The position numbers were made by a program, and so were the translations under genes. Positions 42,250 to 50,914 of a stretch of DNA of 64,000 bases are shown in pieces. The notes under the pieces are model-generated. The model did no database searches, was not told the origin of the DNA, and saw nothing but the letters and a program-made list of their open reading frames with translations. The stretch is from Bacillus sp. FJAT-22090 (lineage in GTDB: Bacteria > Bacillota > Bacilli > Bacillales_A > Planococcaceae), in NCBI RefSeq assembly GCF_001278755.1, contig NZ_CP012601.1, positions 3,906,154 through 3,970,153 on the forward strand, given 5' to 3'. The stretch's first letter is position 1. Every line of letters starts with the position of its first letter.

Positions 42250-44472
42250 TTGGCTAAATTAAAGAAATTTGGAATTGTATTAACTTCTTCAGCTTTAACG
42301 TTAGGAATGTTTTCATCCATTGCAAGTGCTTCAACTTCAACAAATGAGCCACCTCAAGTACAAATTCAAGTAGCGGAAACAGAAAAAGTTTTCACGAAAA
42401 ATGATTTAATCAAGAGATTAAAAGAATTGTTTCCAAAGAAGTTTGATCATCTATCCAATAATGATTTCCATATGGGAAGCGGTTACTATTACCCAACTGA
42501 TAAGGAAGTAAGATATAATCTGTCTTTCTTTAAGGAAGTAAATGGTAAGCACACAAGTGGAGGCGTTGGATTTGTGGGAGAAAAATTAGAATTAGAAAAT
42601 TATTACTTCCAACCAACCAATGAAAAAGAAGCATTGTTTCCTGCAAAAGTCTCCAAAGAGGCAGCAAAAAAAATTGCAGAAGATTTTATGAAGAGTTTTA
42701 TTGCAAATGCAGAATATCAATTAGAAACAGACTCCTACAATTATTACCCGCAACAAATATTAACCGAGCCTATTCGTTACAACTTTTCTTTTACTAGCAC
42801 CAAAAATGATATATCTATTTCTGAACAAAGAATGGAAGTAACTGTTCTTGGAAATGGTGAAGTCGTTAATTTTTATAAGACACCAGTTCAGAAATCTGCT
42901 ACATTCGATGATGTTAAACAATTAAAAGATGAAGCGGAGCTATTAAAAAAGTTTAAAGATAACCTTTCTATTGATAAACAATATCAAATTGATTTTGATT
43001 ACAGAACTGGTGAACGGGGTGTTAAGCTCATTTACCAACCTACAACTAAAGTACGCGGAATTCATGCATCTACAGGTAAGTGGCTGACTTCAAACGATTA
43101 CACAACAGAATATCCTGAGAAAACGAAACTTGAAAAGATTTCTGCTAACCCACTGCCTGCAAAACAAAATGGAGTTACATTAGAAGAAGCTAAGAAAATT
43201 GCTGAAAAGTTTATTAAATCCAAATCGGACAAAATAAAACTAACCATTCAATCAATGGATGAGGTTGAAAATTATAATGGCCAATCCGTGATCAGAGTTG
43301 ACTATATGTACGAATATGCAAATGGTGGACATGGAACTAGCTTAGAAATTAATAAGAATACTGGTGAAATTATTCAATATTATGATATAACAAGAGATAT
43401 TCTACAACAAAACGGAGAAAAACCTAGTGAGAACAAGCTTACTCAAAAGGATGCTCTCACGCAGGCATTAAAATATGTAAAAGAAATGATTCCATCTTAT
43501 CTTCACAACTATGCGTTACCAGTAGAAGAAGCATTTTATGATGATATGCAAGGATCCTATAACTTCTCTTTCCCTCGAGTAGTAAATGGTATTGTAGTGA
43601 TTGGCGATCAAATTAATGTAAGTATTGCTGGGGACGGATCATTAAAAAACCTTCACGTTGGTTATCAAGAGATAAAAGATTGGCCAGCACTTGATAAAGT
43701 AATTTCTGAAAAAGACGCGTTGGCTAAATTAAAAGAAGCTCTTAATATAAAACTTACTTATTTGAAACCAAGTAACGACAAAGAAAAAAATCATTATGAC
43801 CTTGTGTATGTTCCAGTATTTAATGAAAACTCATTTAGCTTTTTAGATGCTACTACGGGTGAATGGAATAACTTGAACAATTTTAAAAGTCCTGAAACTA
43901 TTAAACATGCTTGGGCTGAAGAGGAGTTAAATTATTTAATCAGCGCGAAAGTCTTAGAAGTAAAAGATCCTAAAAAATTCAACGGTGATGCAGCAATCTC
44001 TAAAGGAGAAGCATTAAAAGTTTTATTAAACTCTCTCACTTATTTCTATGACGGAATGTATTATAATAATAACGAAAATTTAAAACAAACTTTTGATAAT
44101 ATCGATCCAAAACATCCTCTATATCAAGCAGTAGAACGTGCGGTAAGTATGGGAGTAATTCAACCATCTGGCAAGAACTTTGATGTGGATGCACCTATCA
44201 AAAGAGAAGAACTAGCAGCGTGGTATATTAGAGTTCTAGGTTTAGAGCAAGCAGCTAAACATAGTAACATCTATAAAATAGACTTTGCAGATGCAAGTAA
44301 GGTGCAAAAAGAGTATATAGGATATGTAGCTTTAGCAAACTCCATGGGATTATTTAAAGTTGAAAAAAATCAATTCAATCCTGCTCAAGAAGTGACTTAC
44401 GCAGAGTTGGCTGTTTCAACCATTCTATTAGCTCACGAAATCGCTGAAAAAGGAAATGGCATCCGTTACTAA
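42250..44472 (+). CDS. Secreted YcdB/YcdC-domain protein with C-terminal SLH domains
   Basis: A 740-residue exported protein. The signal peptide ends near ALTLGMFSSIASA (27-28). Two or more PepSY-related YcdB/YcdC (DUF4901-type) units follow, each with an EEAKKIAEKFIK-like helix and a YEY.. beta sheet (about 30-300 and 300-540). The end has two to three S-layer-homology repeats (AEEELNYLISAKVLEVKDP, IDPKHPLYQAVERAVSMGVIQPSGKNF, ADASKVQKEYIGYVALANSMGLFKVEKN) that should bind wall polymer. The start is a TTG after AGGAGG. Role unknown; the inhibitory PepSY fold hints at control of wall proteases. Confidence 0.87.
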   Translation: MAKLKKFGIVLTSSALTLGMFSSIASASTSTNEPPQVQIQVAETEKVFTKNDLIKRLKELFPKKFDHLSNNDFHMGSGYYYPTDKEVRYNLSFFKEVNGKHTSGGVGFVGEKLELENYYFQPTNEKEALFPAKVSKEAAKKIAEDFMKSFIANAEYQLETDSYNYYPQQILTEPIRYNFSFTSTKNDISISEQRMEVTVLGNGEVVNFYKTPVQKSATFDDVKQLKDEAELLKKFKDNLSIDKQYQIDFDYRTGERGVKLIYQPTTKVRGIHASTGKWLTSNDYTTEYPEKTKLEKISANPLPAKQNGVTLEEAKKIAEKFIKSKSDKIKLTIQSMDEVENYNGQSVIRVDYMYEYANGGHGTSLEINKNTGEIIQYYDITRDILQQNGEKPSENKLTQKDALTQALKYVKEMIPSYLHNYALPVEEAFYDDMQGSYNFSFPRVVNGIVVIGDQINVSIAGDGSLKNLHVGYQEIKDWPALDKVISEKDALAKLKEALNIKLTYLKPSNDKEKNHYDLVYVPVFNENSFSFLDATTGEWNNLNNFKSPETIKHAWAEEELNYLISAKVLEVKDPKKFNGDAAISKGEALKVLLNSLTYFYDGMYYNNNENLKQTFDNIDPKHPLYQAVERAVSMGVIQPSGKNFDVDAPIKREELAAWYIRVLGLEQAAKHSNIYKIDFADASKVQKEYIGYVALANSMGLFKVEKNQFNPAQEVTYAELAVSTILLAHEIAEKGNGIRY

Positions 44473-44479
44473 AACATTT

Positions 44480-44520
44480 CAAAACCCTCCCCGTACAAAG
44501 ACGGGAGAGGGTTTTGTTTT
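44480..44520. terminator. Bidirectional terminator
   Basis: CAAAACCCTC..CCCGT / ACGGG..GAGGGTTTTG between two convergent genes, with T/A runs outside. Confidence 0.85.
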
Positions 44521-44536
44521 GGTGTATTAAATTGGT

Positions 44537-45283
44537 TTACTCAGCTGGTAGTACTTCATCAGCTATAATACCAGGAAGAGAAATATTATATCCTGCTTGT
44601 GATTCATATGTATATTCTCCATATACTGTTCCATAAATCGTGACAATATCATTATCAACGAAATCTGTATAGCCTACATATTCGACAAATACAATGTCAT
44701 TAAAACTATAACCATATGACTCTTTTGTTACTGACAATCGAATATTCGTCATACCGTCGCCTTCTAATATTTGTACGATTTCGCCCGTATATTTCACGTA
44801 TTCATCGCTATAACGGTCTGGATTCTTTTTCAATTGAGCGTATTCAATTGTTTGGGCATTTGCTTTCTTTTCTGCAGCTTCTTTTGCAAGTTGTTCTTGT
44901 CTTGCTTTTTCTTCTGCTTCCTCTTTTGCTAACTGTTCAGCTTCTGCTTTAGCTTTTGCCTCTGCTTCTTGTTTAGCTTTTTCATCTGCAGCCGCTTTTT
45001 CTTCTGCTTCTTTTGCTTCACGAGTTGCTTTCTCTTCAGCAGTTTCTTCCTTAACTGGTTCAACCTCTTTTGCACTTTCCGTTTCGGCTGTTGTCGTCGT
45101 ATCGGTAGTTAATCCAAAAGCAAAAAATGAAATAATCATAACTAATACAGAAATACCACTAAATATAAGCATTTTTTTACCTTTTGTCCCGTTTTTCTTA
45201 ATAAACGAAACGAATGAAATTATTCCGAAAATAAAAATTGCAAACAGACTAACGATCGATATTACTAAAAATAAACTATCCAC
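44537..45283 (-). CDS. Membrane-anchored coiled-coil protein with C-terminal OB-like domain
   Basis: A 248-residue protein: two N-terminal membrane helices (5-27, 39-60), an Ala/Glu/Lys-rich coiled coil of about 75 residues (EEKATREAKEAEEKAAADEK..), then a beta-rich domain (YVKYTGEIVQILEGDGMTNIRLSV, DNDIVTIYGTVYGEYTYES) resembling OB-fold tRNA_anti-like modules. The C-terminal part should face outside. Many Bacillus genomes carry such proteins with unknown roles. No strong regulatory site seen. Confidence 0.7.
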   Translation of the reverse strand: MDSLFLVISIVSLFAIFIFGIISFVSFIKKNGTKGKKMLIFSGISVLVMIISFFAFGLTTDTTTTAETESAKEVEPVKEETAEEKATREAKEAEEKAAADEKAKQEAEAKAKAEAEQLAKEEAEEKARQEQLAKEAAEKKANAQTIEYAQLKKNPDRYSDEYVKYTGEIVQILEGDGMTNIRLSVTKESYGYSFNDIVFVEYVGYTDFVDNDIVTIYGTVYGEYTYESQAGYNISLPGIIADEVLPAE

Positions 45284-45415
45284 TTATATCCTCCTATCTC
45301 GTTTCACCTAATTGTACGATAGTTATTTCTGCTTTTGTCACGGGAATTAATGGTAATTTAAACATCGAAAGATAGATAAATAACAATTCTATATAGTAAA
45401 GATATGTTAATAGAT

Positions 45416-45453
45416 AAAAAACCTACTAACTTTTAAAGAGTTAGTAGGTTTTT
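45416..45453. terminator. Terminator-like perfect hairpin in the gap before the PTS operon
   Basis: AAAAAACCTACTAACT / AGTTAGTAGGTTTTT perfect stem with a short loop. No gene ends at it. It works in either direction and may insulate the divergent units at 45283 and 45739. Confidence 0.7.
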
Positions 45454-45547
45454 GGGAGTTGTAATTCGAATCACTGTACCCCATCTAGACTTACTACGTA
45501 TAACTAGTCCATATTGTTCACCATACGTAACTTTCAGCATTTATGTG

Positions 45548-45564
45548 TATTGGCTAAGCCAATA
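45548..45564 (+). promoter_or_regulatory. Perfect 17-bp palindrome upstream of the PTS IIA gene
   Basis: TATTGGCTAAGCCAATA is fully symmetric. It lies about 190 bases before the IIA start. A candidate operator for the GlcNAc operon; the regulator is not in the window. Confidence 0.45.
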
Positions 45565-45738
45565 TGATTGGAATAATAGAATATACCCAATGCTTGTTCT
45601 GGCATGGTGGTGAATTGAAAAGAATTTTTTATTCTTTTCATTTGCCCCATGCTTTTTTATGTTCTGCCTTTCAAGTTCGGACAATATATATTAGGAATAC
45701 AATTTTTTTGAGTCTTCATGACAAAGGAGCCAATGCAA

Positions 45739-46218
45739 ATGCTGTCCAAGTTTTTTAAATCGAAACTACTAATTTATGCCCCTCTAAACGGTGAAATAAT
45801 TCCAATCGAGGAAGTTCCAGACCCCGTCTTTAGTCAAAAGATGATGGGAGAAGGGCTTGCTATTATACCAAATGGGGGCAAGGTTCACTCTCCAATAGAA
45901 GGTACAGTCATTCTTCTATCCGATACCAAACATGCAATCGGACTTCGTTCAAAAAACGGAACGGAGATTTTGATTCATATTGGTTTGGAAACGGTTTCAT
46001 TAGGGGGAAGTGGCTTTACGATATTGGTTCAACAGGATGAATCGATTTCTGTCGGGCAACCACTAGTAGAAGTGGATTGGGATTTGCTTCGTGCTCAAGA
46101 TAAAAAAATAGTCACACCAATAGTTATTACAAATAGTGCAGAAAGAGTTATACGATTCGAAGATTCAAAAGAAGGTATTGTGGGTGAAACATTATTGATG
46201 ACAGTATTTCCAAAATAA
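45739..46218 (+). CDS. PTS glucose-type IIA component
   Basis: A 159-residue IIA-Glc family protein: YAPLNGEIIPIEEVPDPVFSQKMMGEGLAI, auxiliary His65 (TKHAIG) and phospho-acceptor His80 in NGTEILIHIGLETV. It accepts phosphate from HPr and passes it to the IIB domain of the next gene, which has no IIA of its own. The start is the ATG at 45739 (nine bases after AGGAG); the ATGs at 45733 and 45718 are too close to or before the site. Confidence 0.92.
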   Translation: MLSKFFKSKLLIYAPLNGEIIPIEEVPDPVFSQKMMGEGLAIIPNGGKVHSPIEGTVILLSDTKHAIGLRSKNGTEILIHIGLETVSLGGSGFTILVQQDESISVGQPLVEVDWDLLRAQDKKIVTPIVITNSAERVIRFEDSKEGIVGETLLMTVFPK

Positions 46219-46335
46219 AGCGAAAAAAGGAGGTTTAATTTTAATAGATTAAGAGACTTTATTCTGTAGACTGCAATCATTTTATTTTTTTATATCTTAA
46301 TTATCTTATAAATAAGAAAAGAGGATGGGCATATT

Positions 46336-47778
46336 ATGATGAAATATATTCAAAAGCTCGGACGCTCTTTAATGCTACCAGTAGCTGTTTTACCGGCAGC
46401 TGCAATTTTGATGGGTATTGGTTATTGGATTGACCCTACGGGTTGGGGTTCTGGAAATGTATTAGCCGCATTTCTAATCAAAGCAGGAGCTTCTATTCTT
46501 GACCATATTCCAATTCTATTTGCGGTAGGCGTTGCATTTGGAATGGCCAAAGAAAGAGACGGCTCTGCTGCAATAAGTGGTTTAGTTGCCTTTCTAGTTG
46601 TAACGACTATGTTATCCACTAATTCGGTTGCTTTGTTACAAGGTATAGATTCTGCTAATGTAAATGCAGCTTTCGCGAAGATTGATAATGCTTTTGTTGG
46701 TATCATTTCTGGACTTATTGCAGCAGCAATGTTTAATCGCTTCAGTCATGTAAAGCTACCTGATTTTTTAGCATTCTTTAGTGGAAAACGGCTTGTTCCG
46801 ATTGTATCTGCGGTAGTGATGTTAGTTGTTTCCGTAGCATTATTCTTTATTTGGCCAATCGTATATGGCTGGTTAGTTTCGTTTGGTGAGTCAATTAGTA
46901 GCCTAGGTGCAGCAGGCGCAGGTATATATGGATTCTTCAATCGTCTGTTAATACCAACTGGCTTGCATCATGCGTTAAATGCAGTATTTTGGTTCGATAC
47001 AATTGGTATTAACGATATCGGAAAGTTCTGGGATAGTTCAGGTGTTAAAGGTGTTACAGGGATGTACCAGGCTGGGTTCTTCCCAATAATGATGTTTGGA
47101 TTACCAGCAGCTGCACTGGCGATGTATCATACAGCGAAGACGAAAAGAAAAAAACAAGTGGCTTCCCTAATGCTTGCAGCGGGCTTTGCATCTTTTTTTA
47201 CAGGGGTTACAGAACCAATTGAGTTTGTATTTATGTTTTTAGCTCCAGCTTTATATGTAGTGCATGCTGCGTTAACTGGTCTATCATTGTTCATTGCTGC
47301 ATCCTTCCAGTGGACAGCAGGATTCACTTTTAGTGCAGGGTTCATAGACTTTTTCTTAAGTCTTCGAATTCCAATTGCAAATTTACCATTAATGTTAGTT
47401 GTTCAAGGTTTAGTTTTTGCTGTTATTTACTATTTCTTATTCCGATTCTTAATCGTGAAATTTGACTTGAAAACACCAGGTAGAGAAGAGGATGAGGAAG
47501 AAATCGAGGAAGTTGTTGACAACTCATCTAGTAGTAAATTCTCCATCTTAGCTTCTATTATTTACGATGGGTTAGGTGGGGATGCAAACGTCACTTCTGT
47601 AGACTATTGCGCTACTCGTTTGCGGGTAGAGGTAATAGATATGGCTCTGGTAGATCAAAAGAAAATAAAAGATACTGGTGTTCCTGGTATCAACGTTGTC
47701 GGTCCAACGAGTATTCAAGTAATTGTAGGAACTAGTGTGCAATTTGTGGCGGACGAAATCGAAAAAATTAGGAATTAG
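46336..47778 (+). CDS. nagP: PTS N-acetylglucosamine-specific IIBC component
   Basis: A 480-residue protein: IIC (about 1-370) with FNRLLIPTGLHHALNAVFWF, FFPIMMFGLPAAALAMY and FTGVTEPIEF(VF), the GlcNAc/glucose-family signatures; a linker rich in Glu; and IIB (about 405-480) with phospho-acceptor Cys in VDYCATRLRV. It imports GlcNAc as GlcNAc-6-phosphate, the substrate of NagA encoded downstream. AGAGGATG and ATGATG mark the start. Confidence 0.92.
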   Translation: MMKYIQKLGRSLMLPVAVLPAAAILMGIGYWIDPTGWGSGNVLAAFLIKAGASILDHIPILFAVGVAFGMAKERDGSAAISGLVAFLVVTTMLSTNSVALLQGIDSANVNAAFAKIDNAFVGIISGLIAAAMFNRFSHVKLPDFLAFFSGKRLVPIVSAVVMLVVSVALFFIWPIVYGWLVSFGESISSLGAAGAGIYGFFNRLLIPTGLHHALNAVFWFDTIGINDIGKFWDSSGVKGVTGMYQAGFFPIMMFGLPAAALAMYHTAKTKRKKQVASLMLAAGFASFFTGVTEPIEFVFMFLAPALYVVHAALTGLSLFIAASFQWTAGFTFSAGFIDFFLSLRIPIANLPLMLVVQGLVFAVIYYFLFRFLIVKFDLKTPGREEDEEEIEEVVDNSSSSKFSILASIIYDGLGGDANVTSVDYCATRLRVEVIDMALVDQKKIKDTGVPGINVVGPTSIQVIVGTSVQFVADEIEKIRN

Positions 47779-47782
47779 AAAT

Positions 47783-47839
47783 AGTAGAAAAAAGCTGTTT
47801 AAGGAGATTGTTCCTTTCATAAACAGCTTTTTTTCTACT
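47783..47839 (+). terminator. Terminator between nagP and nagA
   Basis: AGTAGAAAAAAGCTGTTTA / TAAACAGCTTTTTTTCTACT, a very long near-perfect stem ending in T7 within the right arm. It should separate or attenuate nagA transcription. Confidence 0.85.
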
Positions 47840-47854
47840 AAACATTTATTATAA

Positions 47855-47876
47855 TTGGTATACATATTAATACCAA
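47855..47876 (+). promoter_or_regulatory. Inverted repeat overlapping the nagA ribosome site
   Basis: TTGGTAT-ACATATTA-ATACCAA; the last bases run into AAGGAG of nagA. It somewhat resembles GntR/NagR-type TGGT..ACCA sites but with wider spacing. Confidence 0.45.
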
Positions 47877-47889
47877 GGAGAAGTGAATC

Positions 47890-49050
47890 ATGCCAAAAAC
47901 TATACTAATTTCCAACGTAACAATCGTAAATCATGATAAAGAAGTAGTTGGGGACTTATTTCTTAAAGATGGAAAGATTGAAAAGATAGGAACACAGTTA
48001 TCGAACGAAGCAGATATTTATCTTAACGGAGCTTCTAAAGATTGGATTGTATTCCCGGGTTTTATAGATATGCACATTCACGGCTCTGCTGGTTTTGATA
48101 CGATGGACGCAACAGAGGAAGCGCTAAGAGGGATGGCACGTTCTTTAGTAAAAGAAGGGACCACAAGTTTTTTACCTACTACGATGACACAAACAACTAA
48201 TGCAATAGAGGCTGCACTAAAGAATATCGCAAGTTTTGTTAGTAAGACAGATGAAGCAGAAGTTCTAGGAATACATGTGGAAGGCCCATATATTTCTCCT
48301 AAAAGAGCTGGGGCACAACCACTTGAATATATAATAGAACCTTCTCTGGAGCAGTTTGATAGTTGGCAGCATCTAAGTAATAACCGTATCAAGCAAATTA
48401 CTATTGCTCCCGAAGTAACAGGGGGTCTTGAATTTGTAGAGAAAGCTAGTAGTCAGGGTATCGTTGTTTCCATTGGACATTCTGATGCTTCTTCCGAAGA
48501 GGTAGAACAGGCGGTTAAGCTAGGTGTAAAACAAGCAACTCACTTATATAATCAAATGCGCCCATTTCACCACCGTGAACCTGGAGTGGTAGGAAGTGTA
48601 TTGATTTCGGATGAAATAAAAACGGAGCTTATTGTAGATTTTATTCATTGTCATCCGAATGCAGTTAAGTTGACATATCGATTAAAGGGAGCTTCCGGAA
48701 TAATTCTGATCACAGATGCTATGAGAGCAAAAGGGCTACCAAATGGAAGCTATGATTTAGGAGGACAAATGGTAAGTGTAACAGAGAAGGGAGCGCATCT
48801 ATCAAATGGTGCATTAGCAGGGAGCATGCTGACGATGGATCAAGCAGTTCGTCATTTCCGACAAGCAACAAATTGTTCGTTTATGGAGTTAGTCTCCATG
48901 TCTTCTACAAATGCTGCGAAACAATTAAAGCTCTCTAATAAGGGATTTATTGAGGAAGGTTTAGATGCCGACTTAGTATTGCTTAACAAGGACTTACATG
49001 TTCAAATAACAATTTGCAGAGGTCAAATCGTATTCGAAAAGGAGACTTGA
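47890..49050 (+). CDS. nagA: N-acetylglucosamine-6-phosphate deacetylase
   Basis: A 386-residue amidohydrolase: metal motif GFIDMHIHGSAGFDTMD (59-75), VLGIHVEGPYISPKRAGAQ with the catalytic-site Glu, SIGHSDAS, THLYNQMRPFHHREPG, and the catalytic Asp in LITDAMRAKGL. It converts GlcNAc-6-P to glucosamine-6-P and acetate. AAGGAG lies before the ATG. It ends three bases before the HPr-like gene. nagB is not in the window. Confidence 0.95.
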   Translation: MPKTILISNVTIVNHDKEVVGDLFLKDGKIEKIGTQLSNEADIYLNGASKDWIVFPGFIDMHIHGSAGFDTMDATEEALRGMARSLVKEGTTSFLPTTMTQTTNAIEAALKNIASFVSKTDEAEVLGIHVEGPYISPKRAGAQPLEYIIEPSLEQFDSWQHLSNNRIKQITIAPEVTGGLEFVEKASSQGIVVSIGHSDASSEEVEQAVKLGVKQATHLYNQMRPFHHREPGVVGSVLISDEIKTELIVDFIHCHPNAVKLTYRLKGASGIILITDAMRAKGLPNGSYDLGGQMVSVTEKGAHLSNGALAGSMLTMDQAVRHFRQATNCSFMELVSMSSTNAAKQLKLSNKGFIEEGLDADLVLLNKDLHVQITICRGQIVFEKET

Positions 49051-49053
49051 TAA

Positions 49054-49326
49054 ATGGAAAAAATCTTTAAGATTACAACTTCTGAAGGTCTACACGCAAG
49101 GCCTTCCACGTTATTAGTTTCAGCGGTTACACCTTTTAATTCAGAGGCACAACTTACGTATAATGGAAAATCGGTAAACTTAAAATCCATTATGGGTGTA
49201 ATGGCTCAATCTATTACTACCGGATCAGTTGTCACTATTTCAGCCGAAGGAGAAGATGCTGAGGAACTGTTAAGCAAGGTGACAGAGGTTATTATCTCGA
49301 AAGGACTTGGGGAGGAATATGAATAA
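49054..49326 (+). CDS. HPr family phosphocarrier protein
   Basis: A 90-residue HPr-fold protein with both phosphorylation sites: His14 in SEGLHARPS (PTS transfer) and Ser45 in VNLKSIMGVM (HPr kinase site for catabolite control). It is placed at the end of the nag operon rather than with ptsI, so either it is a second HPr dedicated to GlcNAc uptake or the general ptsH has moved here. Crh differs by lacking the active His, so this is not Crh. Confidence 0.9.
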   Translation: MEKIFKITTSEGLHARPSTLLVSAVTPFNSEAQLTYNGKSVNLKSIMGVMAQSITTGSVVTISAEGEDAEELLSKVTEVIISKGLGEEYE

Positions 49327-49434
49327 AGAAGTTTAAAATTGTAAGGCTTTTTCTGCAGTTGTGAAAGGATACATTTTTGTATAATCGAATTCATCCAGGA
49401 TAAACTATTTTTTAAAGAAAGGATGAATGATGAA

Positions 49435-49575
49435 ATGAACGAGACTAAATTTGCAGAACTAGACCGTGAGCAGTTGCAGGAACTAAATGAGCTAGAAGAA
49501 AAACTTGGAGTTACGCTTATTGCGTATGACACCGCAACAACAAGTAGTTCCTCTTCAACTCAACAGTACAATTAA
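49435..49575 (+). CDS. Small acidic helical protein, 46 aa
   Basis: Frame from the ATG at 49435 (AAAGG 13 bases upstream; an in-frame ATG at 49423 is closer) to TAA at 49575. The product is a leucine-zipper-like helix (KFAELDREQLQELNELEEKL) followed by GVTLIAYD and a Ser/Thr-rich tail. Codon use looks genuine. Function unknown. Confidence 0.5.
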   Translation: MNETKFAELDREQLQELNELEEKLGVTLIAYDTATTSSSSSTQQYN

Positions 49576-49657
49576 ACTATGATTATGAATCTCAACCTCG
49601 AGCAGCTCGCAAGCTAGTTAATAATTTGCATAGCTGCTAGGAGGTTGGATGTTCTCT

Positions 49658-50626
49658 TTACATTGTAATGACTACTTTTCCTTGATTGTGACCTTCTTCA
49701 AAATACCTGAAAGCCTCGGGAACCTCATTCAGCTTATAACTTCTTTCAATTACAGGTTTAACTTTACCTGCCTCTATTAGTTCTTTGATAAAAGTCAAAT
49801 CTTTTTGATTTGCTCTTTGTAAAAAGCTACCCATCTTTTTACCCCCAGTCATGGAAAAGAAAGGTCCTAAAACCATAGCTTGAGTTAATTGGGCTCCGGA
49901 ACCTCCGACCATAACATAATTTCCCTTCGGACGAAGAGCACGTTTATAAGCCGAAATAGGTTGATACCCGTTCACAGCAAGAATTAGGTCATAACGTTGT
50001 GTATTTTTGGTGAAGTCTTCTTTTGTATAATCAATGACAAAGTTTGCACCAATTGATTGGAGAATGTTTAAATTTCTCGTACTACATACCCCAGTTACCT
50101 CCGCCCCAAATGATTTGGCAATCTGGACTGCAAAAGTCCCTACACCACCAGATGCACCATTAATCAAAACTTTCTGTCCTGATTCAATCTTGCCTTTATT
50201 CCTTAAACTCTGAAGGGCAGTGGTAGCTGCCATAGGCACTGCAGCAGCTTCCTCAAATGAAAGATTAGACGGTTTTAATACCAATACATGTTCAGGTACT
50301 GCGACATATTCAGCAAAAGTTCCCCAACCACAACCGGATAAGTCTCCAAACACTTCATCACCAGGCTTAAAATGGTTAACATTTTTGCCGACTGATTCTA
50401 TCCTCCCTGCAAAGTCACCTCCAGGTATGGAGTATTTTGGTTTCAATATACCAAATGCAAAGCGGGCAAGGTACGGTTCCCCTTTCAAAAGAACTAAGTT
50501 TCCGTAATTTAAAGATGCTGCATGAATTTTTACCAGAACTTGATTGTCATCCGGAATCGGCGTTTCTACCTCATTCAATTCTAGAATGTCAGGTGAACCA
50601 TATTTGTTAGAAATTATAGCCTTCGT
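49658..50626 (-). CDS. NAD(P)H quinone oxidoreductase-like MDR protein with apparent ACG start
   Basis: A medium-chain dehydrogenase without structural zinc cysteines: PIPDDNQVLVKIHAASLNYGNL, GGDFAGRIESVGKNV, KPGDEVFGD, cofactor loop NGASGGVGTFAVQIAKSFGAEVTGVCS, and FRYFEEGHNQGKVVI at the end. The expected N-terminus KAIISNKYGSPDILELNE is present in frame upstream of the first conventional start (TTG, 50578). The codon where ATG should be is ACG (50626), seven bases after AAAGGAGG. With it the protein is 322 residues, the normal length. Translation may be weak or start at the TTG. Confidence 0.8.
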   Translation of the reverse strand, partial: TKAIISNKYGSPDILELNEVETPIPDDNQVLVKIHAASLNYGNLVLLKGEPYLARFAFGILKPKYSIPGGDFAGRIESVGKNVNHFKPGDEVFGDLSGCGWGTFAEYVAVPEHVLVLKPSNLSFEEAAAVPMAATTALQSLRNKGKIESGQKVLINGASGGVGTFAVQIAKSFGAEVTGVCSTRNLNILQSIGANFVIDYTKEDFTKNTQRYDLILAVNGYQPISAYKRALRPKGNYVMVGGSGAQLTQAMVLGPFFSMTGGKKMGSFLQRANQKDLTFIKELIEAGKVKPVIERSYKLNEVPEAFRYFEEGHNQGKVVITM

Positions 50627-50671
50627 AACTATTCCTCCTTTCTTAATATTATGAGAACACTCGATTTTTTA

Positions 50672-50698
50672 GGCTTTTATTTCCTTTAAATAAAAGCC
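50672..50698. other. Perfect 11-bp hairpin upstream of the quinone oxidoreductase
   Basis: GGCTTTTATTT / AAATAAAAGCC with a five-base loop and no T-run on either exit. It stands about 45 bases upstream of the gene on the minus strand: leader hairpin or operator. Confidence 0.45.
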
Positions 50699-50879
50699 AT
50701 ATGGCTAGTGAAAATTCTCCAATAACCATTTATATAGCAACAATCAGTATAAATAGATATATTTATACAAATTCACTTTTATATAATAAAGAGGTAATAG
50801 GGGGACTATAATCCATCCTATTTCACTTGAAAGCTGTTACTTATATTTTAAGGTCCATTCTTAATCAATGGTAAATATA

Positions 50880-50908
50880 AATAAAAAAAGGACCAAAAAT
50901 TTGGTCCT
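50880..50908 (-). terminator. Terminator of speD
   Basis: On the minus strand AGGACCAAA / TTTGGTCCT with a two-base centre, followed by T7. It lies six bases after the speD stop. Confidence 0.85.
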
Positions 50909-50914
50909 CACAAT

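Noticed and set aside
49435-49575. Leader or toxin peptide role for the 46-aa ORF
   Set aside because: It is a plain acidic helix with a Ser/Thr tail, with no antitoxin-like partner or hydrophobic segment; kept only as a small hypothetical gene.
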